A program made the position numbers and the translations under genes. The notes under the pieces were generated by a model. The model did not search any database, had not been told where the DNA came from, and saw only the letters and a list, made by a program, of their open reading frames with translations. Below are positions 44,492 to 51,936 of a DNA stretch of 54,865 nt, piece by piece (position 1 is the first letter of the stretch; the number at the start of each line of letters is the position of its first letter). Source of the DNA: Peterkaempfera griseoplana (GTDB lineage: Bacteria > Actinomycetota > Actinomycetes > Streptomycetales > Streptomycetaceae); assembly GCF_001418575.1 (NCBI RefSeq), contig NZ_LIQR01000109.1:1-54865 (forward strand), in the 5' to 3' direction.

Positions 44492-45639
44492 TGCGGGGCA
44501 CCTCCCGCCGCTTCGGCCTCCCGGTGGATCGCCCAGGCCTCCTCGGTGAGGTCGATGCCCACCGGGCACCAGACGATGCAACGGCCGCAGCCGACGCACC
44601 CCGAGCTGCCGAACTGGTCGTACCAGGTGCTCAGCTTGTGGGTGAGCCACTGCCGGTAGCGGCTGCGGCCCGAGGCACGGACCGGGCCGCCCGGCAGGTG
44701 GGTGAACTCCAGGTCGTAGCAGGACTCCCACACCCGCCACCGCTCCGCGTGGCCGCCCGTCAGGTCGGTGACGTCCTCCGCGGAGGTGCAGAAGCAGGTG
44801 GGGCAGGCCATGGTGCAGTTGCCGCAGGTCAGGCAACGGGCCGCCACCTCGTCCCAGCGCGCGGCCTCCGGGTTGCCCTGCAGCAGCGCCCGCAGGTCCA
44901 CCGGCGGCATGGTGCGGCCCATGCGTTCGGCGGCGCCGGCCACGGCGTCCCGTGCGGCGCCGGTGGTGGCCGCGTCCTCGGGCCGCCGCGGCAGCGCGGC
45001 CAGCACCCGGGCGCCGTCCTCGCTGCCCGCCCGGATCCAGAAGCGGTGCCCGGCGTCGTCCAGCACCTCGGTCAACGCCAGGTCGTAGCCGCCGTCGGCG
45101 GCGGGGCCGGTGCCCATGGAGACGCAGAAGCAGGTCGCCCCGGGTTCGGTGCACTCCGCCACCACCAGGAAGGCGCCCGTCCGCCGGGCTCGGTAGTCGG
45201 TGTCCGCGTACCGCCCCCCGGTGAGCACCCGATCCTGGATCGTGATCGCCCGCAGGTCGCAGGGGCGCACCCCGAGGAAGGCGTACGACACGGTGGGCGG
45301 CGGCTCCTCCCGGGCCGTCAGCGTGCCGTCCGTGCCGCGTTCGGCGCTCCACTGCCGGACCCGCTGCGGCTGGAGGAAGGTCTTCCAGGACTGGGGTCCC
45401 GCGCTGTGGGCGAAGGCGGCCCGGTCGGTGCGTCGGCGCAGCCGGTAGTACCCGGCCTCCAGTTCCACGCCCCAGCCGTACGGGAGCTGGTCGGCCGACT
45501 CCAGCTCGTCCAGCACGATCGCGCCGTCCCGCACCGTGGGCCCGACGACGGTACGGCCGCCCTCCCGGAGCACGCGGACCAGGGCCGACAGGCCGTCCCT
45601 GTCGATCACCGCGCCCACGGCGCCGCCCGTGTCCGCCAT
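44488..45639 (-). CDS. hyhB: Hydrogenase beta subunit (two [4Fe-4S] ferredoxin-like)
   Basis: 383 aa. The N-terminal two-thirds match the beta subunit of sulfhydrogenase-type enzymes and anaerobic sulfite reductase A (SYAFLGVRPCDLRAITIQDRVL, FLVVAECTEPGATCFCVSMGTGP). Two cluster motifs follow: CLTCGNCTMACPTCFC and CVGCGRCIVWCP. It relays electrons between the gamma and small subunits. First gene of the five-gene hydrogenase operon. Confidence 0.92.
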   Translation of the reverse strand: MADTGGAVGAVIDRDGLSALVRVLREGGRTVVGPTVRDGAIVLDELESADQLPYGWGVELEAGYYRLRRRTDRAAFAHSAGPQSWKTFLQPQRVRQWSAERGTDGTLTAREEPPPTVSYAFLGVRPCDLRAITIQDRVLTGGRYADTDYRARRTGAFLVVAECTEPGATCFCVSMGTGPAADGGYDLALTEVLDDAGHRFWIRAGSEDGARVLAALPRRPEDAATTGAARDAVAGAAERMGRTMPPVDLRALLQGNPEAARWDEVAARCLTCGNCTMACPTCFCTSAEDVTDLTGGHAERWRVWESCYDLEFTHLPGGPVRASGRSRYRQWLTHKLSTWYDQFGSSGCVGCGRCIVWCPVGIDLTEEAWAIHREAEAAGGAPQ

Positions 45640-45680
45640 GGCTGGTCCTTCCGGTGCGCCGGGTCTGCTGCTGCCATCCT

Positions 45681-45724
45681 CGGCCCCGGGGCCGTTCGGG
45701 GCCCTGCCGAAGAGGCCGAACGGC
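45681..45724. promoter_or_regulatory. Palindrome and hairpin before the hydrogenase operon
   Basis: CGGCCCCGGGGCCG (45681-45694) is a perfect palindrome 42-55 bp before the beta-subunit ATG. It overlaps a 9-bp stem GCCGTTCGG/CCGAACGGC (45691-45699 with 45716-45724). The hairpin could terminate the upstream CBS gene, while the palindrome has the layout of the island dyad (CGGCC-N4-GGCCG). Confidence 0.45.
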
Positions 45725-45771
45725 TTCCCGGGGCCCGCCGAACCGTCGCCGCGTGACCGGCAGCGCCCTGG

Positions 45772-46326
45772 TCAGGGGTAGTCGGCGGCGCCCGCCGTGC
45801 GTGCGGCGATCAGGCCCGCGAGATCGGTGCCGGTGAGAATGCCGCACACCGTACGGTCGCCGTCGACCACTGGCAGCGCCTCCAGACGGCGCCGCCACAT
45901 CACGGCCGCCGCATGGCTGACCGAGCAGTCCACCGTGACGCACGGCGACGCGTCGACGACGTCGTGCACCGTGCGCAGCCGCAGTACAAGGGGATCCGCG
46001 GGCCAGGCCAGAGCGAGCCCCCGGTTGGTCACCGTACCCGCGTACCCGCCGCGCTCGTCGACGACGACCAGGTGCCGCAGCTCCCGGGTCACGAAGGTGG
46101 TCAGTAGTTCCCAGAGGGTGTCGCCGAGCCGGACCGTACGGACGGGGGAACTCATCACCTCCGCGACCGTGACCCGGTCCAGCGGCCGGTCGCGCGTGGC
46201 GCGGAACCGGATCCACGACCGCGGCACGGCGGCCTCCCCCTCGCCCGGGCCGGTGGCTCCCGCTCCGCGCCGGACGGGTGCGCACGGCTTGGGAGAGTCG
46301 CGCGGGGTGCGGTCGGACTCGGTCAC
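45772..46326 (-). CDS. CBS-pair protein
   Basis: 184 aa. After a basic N-terminal 50 residues, two CBS motifs follow: VTVAEVMSSPVRTVRLGDTLWELLTTFVTRELRHLVVVDERGGYAGTVTNRGL and DVVDASPCVTVDCSVSHAAAVMWRRRLEALPVVDGDRTVCGILTGTDLAGLI. GTG 46326 was chosen with GTAGGG upstream. It lies 132 bp before the hydrogenase operon on the same strand and is divergent from Usp 2. It probably senses adenine nucleotides; its partner is unknown. Confidence 0.88.
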   Translation of the reverse strand: MTESDRTPRDSPKPCAPVRRGAGATGPGEGEAAVPRSWIRFRATRDRPLDRVTVAEVMSSPVRTVRLGDTLWELLTTFVTRELRHLVVVDERGGYAGTVTNRGLALAWPADPLVLRLRTVHDVVDASPCVTVDCSVSHAAAVMWRRRLEALPVVDGDRTVCGILTGTDLAGLIAARTAGAADYP

Positions 46327-46578
46327 GGGCGCCCTACCTTTCCGTGCGCCGGGAGGTACGCGCTGCCCTCCCCGGTGCACCAAGCCGCTGCGGAGATGAC
46401 GCTCTGTCGGTCGCGCTCTCCTCAAGGCTCCGCTCCCTCCACCCGGTCGGCAAAGGGACTGCTCCGGCGACTCGGCGCGTTCCCGGAGGCGCCTCGAATG
46501 CGCCCGGACGGCCTCCGGGCGCCGGACCGGGCGGGCGGCGGCCGGCCGGCGCGCCGTATCCGGGCGGGCGCCCCAGGC

Positions 46579-46593
46579 CGGACGGGTGGTCCG
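46579..46593. promoter_or_regulatory. Inverted repeat upstream of Usp 2
   Basis: CGGAC-GGGTG-GTCCG is a 5-bp dyad with a 5-bp spacer, 30 bp before the second dyad. It may be a second, weaker binding site. Confidence 0.4.
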
Positions 46594-46608
46594 TCTCCGC
46601 CGCCGACC

Positions 46609-46622
46609 GGGACCAATGGCCC
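46609..46622. promoter_or_regulatory. DevR/OsdR-like box upstream of Usp 2
   Basis: GGGAC-CAAT-GGCCC, 91 bp before the ATG of Usp 2. It shares GGGACC and GGCCC with the sites upstream of Hsp20 and SHOCT, each oriented toward its gene. Confidence 0.6.
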
Positions 46623-46712
46623 CGCCGATCCGCCCTACGGCCCCTGTGCCGCACCCCCGCGGACGCGGCAGCGTGGAGGGCAGGATGTGTCCCGATGTCA
46701 CCGGGAGACCTG

Positions 46713-47639
46713 ATGAACACCTACGAGTCCGGCAGCCGGCCCCCCGGCCGGGTGGTCGTGGGAGTGGACGGTTCACCTGCGGCCGGCCGTGCACTGTGGT
46801 GGGCGGCGCACGAGGCCGTCCGGCAGGGCCGGGTACTGCACATCGTGCACGGAGCGGGCGTCGTCTACGCCGACTACATCGTCGGTGAGGCCGTCCGCCT
46901 GCTCACCGGAGCCGCACGGGTCGTCCTGGACGAGGCGGCGGCGGAGGTCGGCAGGCGTCTCCCCGATCTGCCGGTCACCACCGCACTGTCCCATGGACCA
47001 GGCTCCGAAGCCGTCCTCGAGGCCGCACGGCCGGACGATCTCGCGGTCGTCGGCTGCCGGGGAAGAGGGGGCTTCAGCGGGCTGCTGCTGGGGTCGGTGA
47101 GTCTGAGCGTGGCCGCCCGGGCGAGCTGCCCGGTGGTCGTCGTCCGCGGCGGCCCCGAGCCCGGCGCCCCCGCCGGTGAGGTCGTGGCGGGGTTCCGTGA
47201 CGAGCAGGACCTTCCGGCGGTGCGCTTCGCCGCGCGGATCGCCCGATCGCACCGGGCGGACCTGCGGGTCGTCCATGCCTGGCGCCTCCTCGACCAGGCC
47301 GCCGTCGCGATTCCCATGTTCGACGAGGTGGCCGCGATCAGGGAGACGGAAGGAAAGGCGTTCACCGCGTCCGTCGACGCGCTGCGCCGGGAGTTCCCCG
47401 GGCTGCCGACCACCGACGAGTTCGTGGAGGCGTCGTCCACCGCGGGGGCGCTCCTCCACGCGGCCGCCGGCGCCGGACTGCTCGTGGTCGGCACGCGCCG
47501 TCCCCACAGCCGGGTGGGGCTCAGACTGGGCCGGGTGACGCATGCCGTGCTGCACCACGCGGACTGCCCGGTGGCGGTCGTTCCCGGTCCTGCCGGGGCC
47601 GACGCGACACAGCCGTACTCGCCGGATCAGAACCAGTAG
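46713..47639 (+). CDS. Double universal stress protein 2
   Basis: 308 aa, paralogue of Usp 1. Domain 1 opens RVVVGVDGSPAAGRALWWAAHEA and ends with the intact ATP loop VVGCRGRGGFSGLLLGSVSLSVAARASCPVVVV. Domain 2 begins GEVVAGFRDEQDLPAVRFAARIA and ends LVVGTRRPHSRVGLRLGRVTHAVLHHADCPVAVVP, again lacking a full Gly loop. GGGAG sits before ATG 46713. Its 3' end overlaps the 3' end of the convergent hydrogenase protease gene by 119 bp. Confidence 0.92.
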   Translation: MNTYESGSRPPGRVVVGVDGSPAAGRALWWAAHEAVRQGRVLHIVHGAGVVYADYIVGEAVRLLTGAARVVLDEAAAEVGRRLPDLPVTTALSHGPGSEAVLEAARPDDLAVVGCRGRGGFSGLLLGSVSLSVAARASCPVVVVRGGPEPGAPAGEVVAGFRDEQDLPAVRFAARIARSHRADLRVVHAWRLLDQAAVAIPMFDEVAAIRETEGKAFTASVDALRREFPGLPTTDEFVEASSTAGALLHAAAGAGLLVVGTRRPHSRVGLRLGRVTHAVLHHADCPVAVVPGPAGADATQPYSPDQNQ

Positions 47640-48162
47640 CGGCAGGCCCACCGCCCGGCGCCACCCCGGTCACCCCGCGCAGATGCCGGACGATCCGCGC
47701 CCGGATCCGTTCCGCCACAGGTTCCACCGCTGCGGACACCGCGGCGGACAGGCCCGTGCCCAGAGTGCAGTCCTGCCCCTCCACCGCGAGGACCAGCAGT
47801 CCGGCCGGCAGCCGGTCCAGTGCCCGGGCCAGCTCCACGGCGTCCCCCAGCCCGAGGCCGTGCGAACTGGCCGGAACCGCCTGCGGCCACGGCGCCCCCG
47901 TCAGCTCCAGCCGGTGCACCCGCCCGGGACACCCGGAGGAGACACGAGCGGCGTCGACCACGACGGCGAGCTCCGCCCCCTCCCAGAGAGCGATCAGCCG
48001 CGCCGGCTCACCATCGCTCACCGCGAAATCGACCTCGCCGGGCGGCCACTCGCCCCGCCCGGCCGGATCCGAGAGCCGGGACACCACGGCCCAGCCGATG
48101 CCGTCATCCCGCCGGAACGGGTTGCCGACGCCGATGACCACGACACCGGCCCCTGACCGCAT
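47521..48162 (-). CDS. Hydrogenase maturation protease (HyaD/HycI family)
   Basis: 213 aa. The family signature GVGNPFRRDDGIGWAVV is at the N-terminus. The metal-binding Asp is in VVVDAARVSSG and the His in SSHGLGLGDAVELARAL. These endopeptidases remove the C-terminal tail of the [NiFe] large subunit once nickel is inserted. The likely target is the tail after His438 of the alpha subunit at 40970. The last 45 residues are Pro/Arg-rich and antisense to the Usp 2 3' end; typical family members are about 150-165 aa. It is not in the hydrogenase operon but 5 kb away. Confidence 0.9.
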   Translation of the reverse strand: MRSGAGVVVIGVGNPFRRDDGIGWAVVSRLSDPAGRGEWPPGEVDFAVSDGEPARLIALWEGAELAVVVDAARVSSGCPGRVHRLELTGAPWPQAVPASSHGLGLGDAVELARALDRLPAGLLVLAVEGQDCTLGTGLSAAVSAAVEPVAERIRARIVRHLRGVTGVAPGGGPAATGSDPASTAVSRRPRQDRERPPPGSPRGAARHASPGPV

Positions 48163-48188
48163 GAACGCCCCAGCCTCCCGGTACCCCC

Positions 48189-48203
48189 GGGCCAGGATGG
48201 CCC
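48189..48203. promoter_or_regulatory. Perfect dyad before the protease gene
   Basis: GGGCCA-GGA-TGGCCC is a perfect 6-bp inverted repeat 27-41 bp before the protease ATG, in the divergent region shared with the GNAT gene. It resembles the island dyads but has a 5-bp centre when aligned on GGGCC/GGCCC. Confidence 0.4.
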
Positions 48204-48391
48204 ACCCCGGCGGTCTCCGCACCCGCGGGCATCCGCGGCGGTCCGGCGGGGCGGGCCGGCAGTGCGCCGTCGGCGAACCGCGATCCGGGTCCCCACAGCG
48301 TCGTACGACCCGCCGTCCACGACCGGGCCGAGCAAAGGCCGCAGCCCCTCGCCGACCGACGACAAGCGGCACCCTGGAAGGTGGGGCCCCT

Positions 48392-49090
48392 GTGATCGAG
48401 CCGGCACCAGCCAGAGCGGACCAGCAGATGGACGAGATCGTCGAACTCCCGGGCGCGGACGACGCCCTCCTCGCGGACGGCACCACGGTGCACATCCGCC
48501 CCATCGGCGGACAGGACCGTGCGGCGGTACTGCGTCTGCACGAGAACATGTCGGACGAGAACCGCAGGCTGCGCTTCTTCGGCGTCGCCCGGGGAGCGCC
48601 TGGGCAGACCGCGGACCGTCTCTGCGGCGCAGCGCGGCCCGGTCTCCTCGCGCTGGGCGCCTTCCGGGGAACGGACCTCCTGGGCGTCGCCGAGTACTCC
48701 GTCGACGCCCGCAGCCCGGACACCGCCGAGCTGGCGATCGCCGTCGCCGACACCCGCCACGGCCACGGGGTGGGAACCCTGCTCGTCGAGCATCTGGCCC
48801 ACGCCGCCCGCAAACACGGTGTCACCGCCTTCACCGCCGAGGCCCTGGCCGACAACCACGCCGTCCACCGGCTCTTCGCCGACCTGGGCCTCCGGCTGGA
48901 CAGGCGCATCGACCAGGGCGAGGTGCACCTGCTGATCGCCGACCTGCCCCAGCTCGCCGAGGCCCGCATCGTGGTGGGCTCCGGCGCCACCGCGCCGCAC
49001 CGCGCGCGCCTGCGGCTCGCCCCCACCACGGCTCACGACCCGTACCTGCGCCGACTCCGCCGTCTCCCGGAGCCCGCGGTCCGTGCGTGA
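48392..49090 (+). CDS. GNAT-family N-acetyltransferase, Pat-like
   Basis: 232 aa from GTG 48392 (GGAAGGTGGGG upstream). It begins with LLADGTTVHIRPIGGQDRAAVLRLHENMSDENRRLRFFG, characteristic of the GNAT domain of protein lysine acetyltransferases of the Pat type. ELAIAVADTRHGHGVGTLLVEHLAHAARKHG is the acetyl-CoA loop. The C-terminal LIADLPQLAEAR is followed by a basic tail. In mycobacterial Pat the same domain is fused to a cNMP sensor; here no sensor is fused, but two cNMP proteins are encoded nearby. Confidence 0.88.
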   Translation: MIEPAPARADQQMDEIVELPGADDALLADGTTVHIRPIGGQDRAAVLRLHENMSDENRRLRFFGVARGAPGQTADRLCGAARPGLLALGAFRGTDLLGVAEYSVDARSPDTAELAIAVADTRHGHGVGTLLVEHLAHAARKHGVTAFTAEALADNHAVHRLFADLGLRLDRRIDQGEVHLLIADLPQLAEARIVVGSGATAPHRARLRLAPTTAHDPYLRRLRRLPEPAVRA

Positions 49091-49195
49091 AGGGCGCCGC
49101 CAGGGACCGTCCGGACCTGAGCGCCCCCACGGGTGTCGCTCGCGGAACTGCGCCCGCAGTGCCCGCGAAGGCCACCGGGGGCACCGGGATCCTTG

Positions 49196-51523
49196 TCACG
49201 GGGCGAGGGAGAAGTAGTTCTCCTCCTCCTGGGAGAAGTGCAGCCGCAGGACGGTGTGCAGTCCGTAGAGGCACGAGCGCAGGTCGTCGAGTTGGCCGGC
49301 GTCCAGGCCTCCATGGGCGTGGGCCAGTTGGAGATGGGTGGCGACACGCCGGGAGAGGCGTCCGATCTCGGCATGGGCGCGACTCATGGTGGCGGTGACT
49401 TCGGGTCCGCCGAGCGTGGGGGCGAGCGCTGAGTAGAGTTCGTGCTCCTCGGCGTACTCGTGGGGGAGGAGCCGTTCGGTCAGCAGCCGGTGGGTCTCCT
49501 CGACGGCCGCCAGGGCCTGCGGACCCGAGGTGTCGGACAGACGGTCCGCAGCGGCCCGCACCGCTTCCAGGACGTCCTGCAGATCGTCGTGTTCGGCTGC
49601 GAAGCGGTGGATGAGCGCTTCGGTGGCGGGAGTCAGGGCCGGTCGTGCCGCCTGGTCGACGCGCAGGGCCCGCAGGGCGTTGAGGATCACCACCACGTCG
49701 ATGCCCTCCTGGAGCAGGGCTCCGACGGCGGGCGCGAGCAGACCGAAGGCAGCGGCGGCCATGGCGGCCAGCGACATCAGCATCCCGCCCATCGCGCTCT
49801 GCAGGGCGATGCGCCGGGCGCGGGCGGCGATGGCGAGGGCGTCGGCGAGGCGGTCCACGCGGTCGGCGGTCAGCACGATGTCGGCGGCTTCCGAGGAGGC
49901 GGTCGAGCCGCGGGCCCCCATGGCGACCCCGACGTCGGCGGCCGCGAGGGCGGGGGCGTCGTTGACACCGTCGCCGACCATGACGGTGACCGCCCGGTCG
50001 CGCTCGGCACGGACCGCGGCGACCTTGTCCGCCGGGCCCAGCTCCGCCCGTACTCCGTCGAGTCCGAGGACGGCGGCCACTTCCTGGGCGGGTTCGGCGC
50101 GGTCGCCCGTGAGCATCATGATCCGCTCGATGCCCGCCGTACGCAGGTGGCGCAGGGTCCGGGGGGCGTCGTAGCGGACCGGGTCGGAGAGCAGGACGGC
50201 GCCGCTCAGGTGCTCGTCGACGGTCAGCCAGGCGACGGCCGCACCGTCCAGCAGCGCGCGGTTGTCCGCCGCCCGGGCCCAGGACGGCACACGGTCGGCA
50301 CCGCCGACGCGGCCGACGGACACCCGGTGCCCGTCCACGACTCCCGAGGCTCCCCGGCCCGGCTCCTCGGTGACGTCGGAGGGCACCGACAGGGGCAGCC
50401 CGCGTTCCCGGGCGGCATCGACGATGGCATGGGCCAGGACATGCGGTGAGTACTGGTCGGCCGAGGCCGCCAGGCGCAGTACCTCCGCGGGCTTCCACCC
50501 GGGCGCGGCGGCGACGTCGAGCACCCGCGGACGGCCACCGGTGAGGGTGCCGGTCTTGTCCAGCAGCAGGGTACGGGCGCGGCCCAGGTTCTCCAGAGCG
50601 CCACCGTCGCGGATCACCACACCGAGGCGGGAGGCGCGCGAGAGCCCGGAGACGATGGCGACCGGCGCGGCCAGCAGCAGGGGGCACGGCGTGGCGACCA
50701 CCAGCACCGCGACCGCCCGCACCGCGGAGCCGCTCAGCAGCCAGGCCAGACCGGCCACCCCGAGGGACAGCGGCAGGAACCAGGCCGCACAGCGGTCCGC
50801 CAGACGGACCACCGGCGCGGATTCCGCGCCGGCCTGACGGGCCAGCCTCACGATCCCGACATAGGTGCTGTCCTGCGCGGTGGCCGTGGCCCGCAGGTCG
50901 AAGGCGCCGCCGGCGTTGACCACACCGCTGCGCACCGTTTCGTCCCTGGCCCGTTCGACGTGCAGGGGTTCACCGGTGAGCACCGACTCGTCGAGGACGG
51001 CGGCGTCGCTCTCCACGCGCCCGTCGACGGGAACCACCTCTCCGGGGCCCACCACGAGCAGGTCACCGGCGGCCACCTCGGCCAGCGGCACGGTGTGCGC
51101 CCCGGCGGCGGTGAGGCGCCGGGCCGTGCGCGGGGCGTGGTCCAGAAGGGCCCGCAGGTCGTGGGTGGCCCGCCGCTGGGCGGCGGCCTCCAGAGTGCGG
51201 CCGGTGGCGAGCATCAGGGCGATCAGGGCGCCGGCCAGGTACTCGCGCACGGCCAGGGTGCCGCCGAGGGCCAGCACCGCGATCAGGTCCACGCCCGCAC
51301 GACCACGCCGCAACGCGGCCACCACCCACCCCACCGCCGGGACGATGGCGGCCACGGTGCCCAGGGCCCAGAGCAGACTCGCGAGGCCGCCGGCACCCAG
51401 GACCCAGGCCACACCGCCGGCCGCCAGGGCCGCCGCCGTGACGGCGAGGAGGGCCGGTTCCAGGTGGGCGGAGACGGCGGCGAGCAGACGGCGAACCGGC
51501 TGTGCGGTGGCGAAGTGATTCAT
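49196..51523 (-). CDS. P1B-5-type metal ATPase with C-terminal hemerythrin domain
   Basis: 775 aa from ATG 51523. The P-type core is complete: TGEP (183-186), membrane metal motif TPCP (278-281), phosphorylated DKTGT (322-326) and GDGVND (517-522). There is no N-terminal heavy-metal domain, and the usual SEHPLA element reads SPHVLA. Residues about 632-775 are a hemerythrin four-helix bundle with His/Glu ligands in RFAAEHDD, LLPHEYAEEHELY, SRAHAEI and LRLHFSQEEENYF. TPCP plus C-terminal hemerythrin defines the P1B-5 group, linked to Ni/Fe (and Co) transport in characterised members. Next to a [NiFe] hydrogenase island it may adjust Ni/Fe levels in response to O2 or iron (inference). Confidence 0.93.
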   Translation of the reverse strand: MNHFATAQPVRRLLAAVSAHLEPALLAVTAAALAAGGVAWVLGAGGLASLLWALGTVAAIVPAVGWVVAALRRGRAGVDLIAVLALGGTLAVREYLAGALIALMLATGRTLEAAAQRRATHDLRALLDHAPRTARRLTAAGAHTVPLAEVAAGDLLVVGPGEVVPVDGRVESDAAVLDESVLTGEPLHVERARDETVRSGVVNAGGAFDLRATATAQDSTYVGIVRLARQAGAESAPVVRLADRCAAWFLPLSLGVAGLAWLLSGSAVRAVAVLVVATPCPLLLAAPVAIVSGLSRASRLGVVIRDGGALENLGRARTLLLDKTGTLTGGRPRVLDVAAAPGWKPAEVLRLAASADQYSPHVLAHAIVDAARERGLPLSVPSDVTEEPGRGASGVVDGHRVSVGRVGGADRVPSWARAADNRALLDGAAVAWLTVDEHLSGAVLLSDPVRYDAPRTLRHLRTAGIERIMMLTGDRAEPAQEVAAVLGLDGVRAELGPADKVAAVRAERDRAVTVMVGDGVNDAPALAAADVGVAMGARGSTASSEAADIVLTADRVDRLADALAIAARARRIALQSAMGGMLMSLAAMAAAAFGLLAPAVGALLQEGIDVVVILNALRALRVDQAARPALTPATEALIHRFAAEHDDLQDVLEAVRAAADRLSDTSGPQALAAVEETHRLLTERLLPHEYAEEHELYSALAPTLGGPEVTATMSRAHAEIGRLSRRVATHLQLAHAHGGLDAGQLDDLRSCLYGLHTVLRLHFSQEEENYFSLAP

Positions 51524-51936
51524 GGGCACACCTCTGCTGTCCATCCTCGGCCCTCGCCCGGAGACCCGGAGACCCGTAGACCTGGACCTCGAGACCCGGA
51601 GGGGAACGGTTGGGGATGCGCGGGCGCCCGCGATGCCGTCAGCGGAAGCCTCCGGTCCGCCGGAACGCGGAACGTGCCTGTCGCCGCCGCCCCGGCTGAG
51701 TGCCCGACCCGGCCGGGGCGGCGAGATGCCCTCAGCGGGACCGGAGACCGGTCGGAGTGCACGGGCGAGGACGCCGCGGTCGCGGAGGGCGGTGTGTCCG
51801 GGGCGCCGGCGGCCGGTCGTTCCGGCCATGCGGCGGCGTGCCGCGGCTCAGGCCTGCCCCGGTGGCGAGGCCCGTGACCGGGGCGGTGGGTGCCGCCCCG
51901 GCCGGGGGTGGGGGATTCCGCACGAGGTGGGTGCGG
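51524..51936. other. Spacer with short GGAGACCC repeats
   Basis: No gene in about 410 bp. Between about 51559 and 51600 there are irregular copies of GGAGACCC-like octamers. No clear hairpin terminator for the ferritin-like gene is needed here because that gene ends by reading toward the ATPase promoter; transcription from it runs into this spacer. Confidence 0.4.

Larger units (their letters stand above)
46327..46712. other. Divergent promoter region of CBS and Usp 2 genes
   Basis: About 390 bp with no supported gene. It holds two dyads (46579-46593 and 46609-46622) that are good regulator-site candidates. Confidence 0.5.

Noticed and set aside
49196..51523. Copper- or zinc-type P1B ATPase
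   Set aside because: It lacks an N-terminal metal-binding domain and the CPC or CPx motifs of those groups; TPCP plus hemerythrin points to P1B-5.
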